This document shows positions 59,152 to 64,000 of a DNA stretch of 64,000 bases, in pieces. The translations under genes and the position numbers were made by a program. The notes under the pieces are model-generated. The model had not been told where the DNA came from, did no database searches, and was given only the letters and a program-made list of their open reading frames with translations. Each line of letters begins with the position of its first letter. Position 1 is the first letter of the stretch. The DNA comes from Sphingomonas alba (GTDB taxonomy: Bacteria > Pseudomonadota > Alphaproteobacteria > Sphingomonadales > Sphingomonadaceae): positions 806,001-870,000 of the forward strand of contig NZ_JAMGBD010000001.1 in NCBI RefSeq assembly GCF_023516555.1, in the 5' to 3' direction.

Positions 59152-60513
59152 ATGTTCCCGCCACCCGATCGTTCGTTCATGCAGCGCTGGTCGCAAGCCT
59201 TGACCGGGGTCGCCGCCGCAGGGGCCCACAACCCGCCGTCGCGCCGCACGCAGACCGTGATGCTCGTCACATTGACGTTCGTCTATGTTCTCAATTTCCT
59301 CGATCGCCAGCTGCTCGGCATTCTTGCCAAGCCGATCCAGGACAGCTTGCATATCACCGACGGGCAGCTGGGCCTTATCGGCGGACTCTATTTCGCCTTC
59401 TTCTATTGCTTCATCGCCATTCCGGTTGGCTGGTTCGCGGACCGCACTAACCGCGTGAATGTCCTGTCTTTGGCCTGCGCGATATGGAGCGCGGCAACCG
59501 CCGCCTGCGGCATGTCGGCGAACTACACGCAGCTGGTCATCGCCCGAATGACCGTGGGCTTTGGCGAAGCCGGCGGCGTTCCTCCATCCTATGCCTTGAT
59601 CACGGATACCTTTCCGCCCGGCGAACGCGGCACCGCTCTGGGAATCTACAATCTTGGTCCCCCGATCGGCGCCGCGATCGGCATTGCGTTCGGCGCGAGC
59701 ATCGCTGCGGCGTTCGACTGGCGCGATGCGTTCATCACGATCGGCGTCATCGGCATCGTTGCCGCGGTTGTCGTAAAGCTTACCATTCGTGAGCCCGAGC
59801 GCGGGGCCCTCGATCGCCTGCATTCGGGCGAAGGTCAGGGCGCGGCTCCCGCCAAGGCTCCATTCATCGCGACGATCACCGCATTCTTCCGCAACCCCGT
59901 CCTGCTGCTTGCATCCCTCGGCAGCGGAGCGACGCAGTTCGTCACTTACGGCTTAGGCAATTTCGCGGTCCTTTTCCTGATGCGGGAAAAGGGGATGACC
60001 CTGAACGACGTCGCCATCTGGTATGCTCTGGTCGTCGCCATGGGCATGAGTGGCGGCATGCTCGTGTCGGGACGCATCATCGACCGTTTCACCCGGCAAT
60101 CGCGTGCGGCTTACGCAGTGGCTCCGGCGATTTCGCTCGCCGCGGCAATGCCCTTTTATCTGCTGTTCGTCTGGGCACCAGACTGGCGGCTGGCACTGGT
60201 CTTCCTGACCGTCGCCATGTTCCTCAACTATTTCTATCTCTCCTCGTCGATCGCCCTCGTTCAGGAGGAAGTTCGTCCGGAAGAGCGCGTCCTGAGCGGC
60301 GCCTTGCTGCTGCTGGTCATGAACTTCATCGGGCTAGGGCTCGGCCCGACCTATGTCGGCGCGGCGAGCGATTACTTTGCGGCGCAGGGCCACGAAAATT
60401 CGCTGCAGATCTCGCTCTACACGATGACCCCCTTCTACCTCGTCGCCATCTTCTTTTTCGTCCTCCTCGCCCGGCGGCTGAAAGCCGAGCCGCGCTTCGC
60501 AAAGGCAAAATGA
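59152..60513 (+). CDS. MFS transporter, spinster-like
   Basis: The 453-residue carrier has twelve helices and MFS motif A (PVGWFADRTNR). It resembles the spinster/sphingolipid-type branch common in Sphingomonadales (NFLDRQLLGILAKPIQDSL). The substrate may be a lipid-like or aromatic acid. Alternative start ATG 59179 would shorten it by nine residues. It is one base upstream of a carboxylesterase gene, so they form an operon. Confidence 0.88.
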   Translation: MFPPPDRSFMQRWSQALTGVAAAGAHNPPSRRTQTVMLVTLTFVYVLNFLDRQLLGILAKPIQDSLHITDGQLGLIGGLYFAFFYCFIAIPVGWFADRTNRVNVLSLACAIWSAATAACGMSANYTQLVIARMTVGFGEAGGVPPSYALITDTFPPGERGTALGIYNLGPPIGAAIGIAFGASIAAAFDWRDAFITIGVIGIVAAVVVKLTIREPERGALDRLHSGEGQGAAPAKAPFIATITAFFRNPVLLLASLGSGATQFVTYGLGNFAVLFLMREKGMTLNDVAIWYALVVAMGMSGGMLVSGRIIDRFTRQSRAAYAVAPAISLAAAMPFYLLFVWAPDWRLALVFLTVAMFLNYFYLSSSIALVQEEVRPEERVLSGALLLLVMNFIGLGLGPTYVGAASDYFAAQGHENSLQISLYTMTPFYLVAIFFFVLLARRLKAEPRFAKAK

Positions 60514-60514
60514 C

Positions 60515-62143
60515 ATGCGCCCATGGCTCGTTTTGACTGCTGCGATTTTGTTGGCTTCCAACCCAGCCCAAGCCGCCCCATCGATCGCCAAGGCGCCCGC
60601 CGGCACCGTGCAGGGCAGCGAGAGCGCTGGCATGCGCACCTTCTTCGGCATTCCTTACGCCGAGCCGCCGGTCGGCAATTTGCGCTGGCGGCCTCCCGTG
60701 CCGCTGGCGAAATGGGACGGCGTGCGGCCGGCAACCGAACTCGGCAAGGCTTGCTTCCAGCCCACGAGCAAATTGGCAACCGTCTACAATCCGGCCAGCC
60801 CCCCGCCGATGAGCGAGGACTGCCTGACCTTGAATGTGTGGGCTCCCGCAAAAGCGAAAAAGGCGCCGGTCCTTGTCTGGATCCACGGCGGCGCTTTGCA
60901 AACCGGCTTCAGCGGCGAAGGAACCTATAACGGGGGCAAGCTCGCTGATCGCGGCCTCGTGGTTGTCTCCATCAACTATCGCCTCGGTGTGCTAGGCTGG
61001 CTCGCCCATCCGGAACTGAGCGCTGAAAGCAAGGACGGCATTTCCGGCAACTACGGCCTGCTCGACCAGATTCTCGCGCTCCGCTGGGTCCATGACAATA
61101 TCGCCGCGTTCGGTGGCGACCCGTCGAACGTCACGATCATGGGAGAGTCGGCGGGCGCGCTCAGCGTCATGTTCCTCATGCAGTCGCCGCCCGCCCAAGG
61201 GCTGTTCCACAAAGCGATCGCGCAAAGCGCCTACATGATCACGATGCCCGACCTGAAGCGCGACACGTTCGGCCAGCCGTCGGGCGAGTCCGTCGGGACC
61301 TATGTCCAGCAGCATCTCGGTGCGAGCGGGATCGCGGCGATGCGCGCGATGGAACCGAAAGCGCTGCTCGAGGCTGCCGCCAAGCTTAACTATTCCCCCT
61401 GGGCATCGGTCGACGGAAAGATATTGCCGGACCAGACCGTCAATACGTTCGACCAGAAGAAGCAGTCACGCATTCCGATGCTGGCCGGCTTCAACCAGGG
61501 CGAAATTCGTTCGCTGACGATCTTGCTGCCGACGGCCCCGGCAACCGCCGCGGATTATGAAAAGGAAATTCGCGCGCGATACGGCGATCTCGCCGATGCC
61601 TTTTTGAAACTCTATCCCGCGACAGATTACCGCGAGAGCATGCTCGCAGCGACGCGCGACAGCCTCTACGGCTGGACTGCGGAACGGCTGGTGCGCGACC
61701 AGGCGGCGCTGGGACAACGCGCTTATCTCTATTTGTTCGACCACGGCTACCCGGCAATGGACAAGGCCGGCCTTCACGCCTTTCACGCCAGCGAACTGCC
61801 ATACATGTTCGGTACATTCGACAAGCTCGGGCCGAACTGGCCGAAGATTCCGGCCACGGCGACCGAGCAGAGCATGTCGGAAGCAATGCTCGATTATTGG
61901 GCGAGCTTCGCTGCGACCGGCAAACCGACCGCGAAGAACCAGCCCGCTTGGCCCGCCTATGGAGCCACCCGCAGCTTCATGCACTTCGCTAGCACGCCGC
62001 AACCCGCAAGCGAGCTGATGCCCGGCATGTTCAAGCTCAATGAGGAAGTCATGTGCCGCCGCCGGGCCCAGGGCAACCAGCCGTGGAACTGGAACGTCGG
62101 CATTGCTTCGCCGTCCATGCCACCCAAGGCAGCCGGTTGCTGA
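60515..62143 (+). CDS. Exported carboxylesterase (type B)
   Basis: The 542-residue protein has a signal peptide (MRPWLVLTAAILLASNPAQA) and the type-B carboxylesterase motifs: EDCLTLNVWAP, IHGGA (oxyanion), nucleophile Ser212 in GESAG and a late His in HASELPYMFG. It hydrolyses ester substrates in the periplasm or outside. Its operon with the MFS carrier suggests uptake of the released product. The acyl-CoA ligase lies convergent downstream. Confidence 0.93.
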   Translation: MRPWLVLTAAILLASNPAQAAPSIAKAPAGTVQGSESAGMRTFFGIPYAEPPVGNLRWRPPVPLAKWDGVRPATELGKACFQPTSKLATVYNPASPPPMSEDCLTLNVWAPAKAKKAPVLVWIHGGALQTGFSGEGTYNGGKLADRGLVVVSINYRLGVLGWLAHPELSAESKDGISGNYGLLDQILALRWVHDNIAAFGGDPSNVTIMGESAGALSVMFLMQSPPAQGLFHKAIAQSAYMITMPDLKRDTFGQPSGESVGTYVQQHLGASGIAAMRAMEPKALLEAAAKLNYSPWASVDGKILPDQTVNTFDQKKQSRIPMLAGFNQGEIRSLTILLPTAPATAADYEKEIRARYGDLADAFLKLYPATDYRESMLAATRDSLYGWTAERLVRDQAALGQRAYLYLFDHGYPAMDKAGLHAFHASELPYMFGTFDKLGPNWPKIPATATEQSMSEAMLDYWASFAATGKPTAKNQPAWPAYGATRSFMHFASTPQPASELMPGMFKLNEEVMCRRRAQGNQPWNWNVGIASPSMPPKAAGC

Positions 62144-62146
62144 TCG

Positions 62147-63727
62147 TTACTGCGTAACTGCCTGGGCGGTGAGCTGTCCGGCGGCGAAGTCGGCGCGCAA
62201 CTGGCGCTTGTCGATCTTGCCGGACGCTGAAAGCGGAATCTGCTCGACCTGCACGACGTCCGAAGGCAGCCACCAGTCGGGAACCTTGCCCCTGAGCAGG
62301 CCGACCGGATCGATTGCCGCTAAATCTTCTTCGCATTCAACGACCATTACCGGCCGCTCGCCCCATTTGGCATCGTCGCGGGCGATGACGGCGACGTGCC
62401 GCACTCGCGGATGCATGCCAACGATCGCCTCGATCTCGGTCGGATTGATCCACTCGCCGCCGGATTTGATCAGGTCCTTCGAACGGCCGCAGATGGTGAC
62501 GAACCCCGCCTCGTCGATCATCGCCAGGTCGCCGGTGTCGAAATAGCCTTCCTTGTCGAGTGCGGGCTGCTCGGCGCCGTAATAGCGATCGACCACGCTG
62601 TGGCCCTTGACCTTCAGATGGCCCTGCACGCCCCTTTGCTTCGGCAAGGTCGCTCCGGTGGCGTCGGTGAGCTTGAGGTTCAGGCCCATCGCGGGCCTGC
62701 CCGACCCGCGCGGCAAACCCGCTATGCGTCCCGGCGGCGCCATCGTCCCGATCGGCGACAGCTCGGTCATTCCCCAGCTGGTCTGGATCTCGGCGCCAAG
62801 CACTTGCTCGAGCCGGCGCAGCAAGGAATCCGGGCAGCTCGACCCGCCGATCAGCACGCGCTTGAGCGATGGCAATTGGTCGCCTGTCTGCTGAACGTGA
62901 TCGGCAAGTCCGAGCCAGACCGACTGGACGCCGACGGCAATAGTCACGGACTCCTCACGGATCAGCCTGGCAAGACTGGCGCCGTCCAGATCGCGCCCCG
63001 GCAGCACCAAGGTCGATCCGACTGCCGGCGCTGCGAAGGGAAGGCCCCAGCCATTGGCGTGGAACATCGGTACCGCCAGGAGCAGGACATCGTCCGCGGT
63101 CAACGCCACTACATCAGCCTGCAACGCCCTCAACGTGTGCAGATAGTTGGAGCGATGCGTGTAGAGGACGCCCTTCGGCTTGTCCGTCGTGCCCGACGTG
63201 TAGCAGAGGCCCGCCGGCGCGTTTTCGTCGAACTCTCCCCAGGCGACCTTGCGGCCGCGTTCCCGCAATAGTGTTTCGAACTGCACCGCGCCCGTTCCGG
63301 CATCGGCCTTGCCATCAAGGATGATGACATGTTCGATGCTTCGGCATTGCGGCAGCAGCTGTGCGGCCAACGGCGCCAGGTCCGCTGAAACCGCCAACGC
63401 CCGGCCCTCTGCCTCGTTCACGATGGCGACTAGGTGGTCGACCGAGAAGCGCGGGTTGAGCGTATGGCAGACGATGCCGGCGCCCATCGCGGCGAAATAG
63501 ATTTCGAAATGGTGCGGCGTGTTCCAGGCCAGCGTCGCCAGCCTGTCTCCCGCTTCGAGGTCCAGGGACTCCAGCGCGCCGGACATCCGGTTGCTGCGAT
63601 CGTAGACGTCGGCGTAACTGGTCCGCGCCTGTACGGCACCGCCGCTTGCCCCGACAATCGTCTTGTCACCGAACCACCGAGCCGCATGTTCGAGGAACTT
63701 GTCTACGGTCAGGCCATAAGACTGCAT
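62147..63727 (-). CDS. Acyl-CoA synthetase (AMP-binding)
   Basis: The 526-residue enzyme has the P-loop YTSGTTDKPKGV, the FACS signature GYFDTGDLAMIDEAGFV, RSKDLIKSGGEW and the catalytic Lys in SASGKIDKRQLR. It matches medium- or long-chain fatty acyl-CoA synthetases in length and motifs. Substrate is unknown; neighbours with MFE-2-like SDR and esterase suggest lipid-like acids. Convergent with the esterase gene, three bases apart. Confidence 0.93.
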   Translation of the reverse strand: MQSYGLTVDKFLEHAARWFGDKTIVGASGGAVQARTSYADVYDRSNRMSGALESLDLEAGDRLATLAWNTPHHFEIYFAAMGAGIVCHTLNPRFSVDHLVAIVNEAEGRALAVSADLAPLAAQLLPQCRSIEHVIILDGKADAGTGAVQFETLLRERGRKVAWGEFDENAPAGLCYTSGTTDKPKGVLYTHRSNYLHTLRALQADVVALTADDVLLLAVPMFHANGWGLPFAAPAVGSTLVLPGRDLDGASLARLIREESVTIAVGVQSVWLGLADHVQQTGDQLPSLKRVLIGGSSCPDSLLRRLEQVLGAEIQTSWGMTELSPIGTMAPPGRIAGLPRGSGRPAMGLNLKLTDATGATLPKQRGVQGHLKVKGHSVVDRYYGAEQPALDKEGYFDTGDLAMIDEAGFVTICGRSKDLIKSGGEWINPTEIEAIVGMHPRVRHVAVIARDDAKWGERPVMVVECEEDLAAIDPVGLLRGKVPDWWLPSDVVQVEQIPLSASGKIDKRQLRADFAAGQLTAQAVTQ

Positions 63728-63750
63728 GAAAACCGCCCGCCGGTCCGAGG

Positions 63751-63783
63751 AAAAGGTCGCCGGCCTCCAGGTCGGAGGCCGGC
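63751..63783 (-). terminator. Terminator of the TonB-dependent receptor gene
   Basis: On the minus strand GCCGGCCTCC (63783-63774), a 5-base loop and GGAGGCCGGC (63768-63759), then GACCTTTTCC. A perfect 10-bp stem just beyond the receptor stop codon. Confidence 0.8.
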
Positions 63784-63790
63784 ACGAGGC

Positions 63791-64000
63791 TTAGAACTGC
63801 TTGTTGACCTTGATTCCGTACTGGCGCGGAGCACCGGCGAAATCGAGGTTGCTGTTGAGAGCCGCCACGTAATGCTGGTCGGTCAGGTTGGTGCCATAAG
63901 CAGTCACCGTCCAGCTGCCGTGGTTCCAAGCGATCTCCGCGTTGACGATCTTCCGGGCCTCCAAGAGGTCGCCAAGGTCCTTACGCTGGAACAACGTTGC
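63791..64000 (-). CDS. TonB-dependent receptor, C-terminal fragment (runs off the window)
   Basis: The 69 visible codons encode the final beta-strands of an outer-membrane barrel (IAWNHGSWTVTAYGTNLTDQ, then RQYGIKVNKQF) ending in the terminal Phe required for BAM recognition. The ligand cannot be inferred. A terminator follows the stop. Gene context with the lipid-related enzymes hints at a hydrophobic substrate. Confidence 0.85.
   Translation of the reverse strand, partial: ATLFQRKDLGDLLEARKIVNAEIAWNHGSWTVTAYGTNLTDQHYVAALNSNLDFAGAPRQYGIKVNKQF

Overview
The window looks like chromosome of a GC-rich alphaproteobacterium of the order Sphingomonadales. The best evidence is an unlabelled tmRNA gene near 12.4-12.7 kb. 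It is circularly permuted (two-piece, as in alphaproteobacteria) and encodes the tag ANDNEALAIAA. GANTC sites, a TonB-dependent receptor, a LytS/LytTR pair, a SWIB-domain protein and many small lipoproteins fit this. No rRNA, CRISPR array, prophage or transposase was seen.

Layout. 0-12.3 kb: the start of a metallophosphoesterase, an APH-fold kinase, a CHASE2 adenylate cyclase with a small exported partner, an exported M3 peptidase, a lemA/TPM-domain/NUDIX operon, mscL and an exported amidohydrolase. 12.4-19.2 kb: ssrA, two related alanine/asparagine-rich lipoproteins, two related membrane-anchored unknowns, a DsbA-like protein, a repeat-rich exported protein, a cluster of hairpins and a SWIB protein. 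19.3-24.6 kb: a divergent ldcA/mpl pair for murein recycling and a LytS/LytTR two-component system. 24.7-34.8 kb: a run of mainly exported proteins (amine oxidase, RidA-like, methyltransferase, cupredoxin, TonB C-terminal-like), transporters and a TetR regulator.

34.75-35.56 kb is an 0.8-kb stretch without a confident gene. It is followed by a UvrD/PcrA helicase, an epoxide-hydrolase-like protein, a PilZ protein, a ferritin-like protein and an aspartic protease. 41.9-52.4 kb carries the usually compact tRNA-Trp-secE-nusG-rplK-rplA-rplJ-rplL cluster, here split in two places. Between rplA and rplJ sit an exported PPP-type phosphatase, an exported CotH-kinase-like protein, a DUF4956 membrane protein, a PPK2 kinase and a 2OG oxygenase-like protein. 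Between nusG and rplK sits a visibly more AT-rich cassette on the opposite strand: an HNH nuclease with a possible EVE/PUA-like N-terminus and a PD-(D/E)XK-DUF5655 protein. Each ribosomal block has its own terminator.

52.4-64 kb: a fatty acyl-AMP ligase, recX, a double cold-shock protein, a DUF192 lipoprotein, and a lipid-type set (SDR, TetR, MFS, carboxylesterase, acyl-CoA ligase), ending in the C-terminus of a TonB-dependent receptor. The two loci most worth following are the nuclease cassette inside the ribosomal cluster and the phosphatase/CotH-like/DUF4956/PPK2 island.
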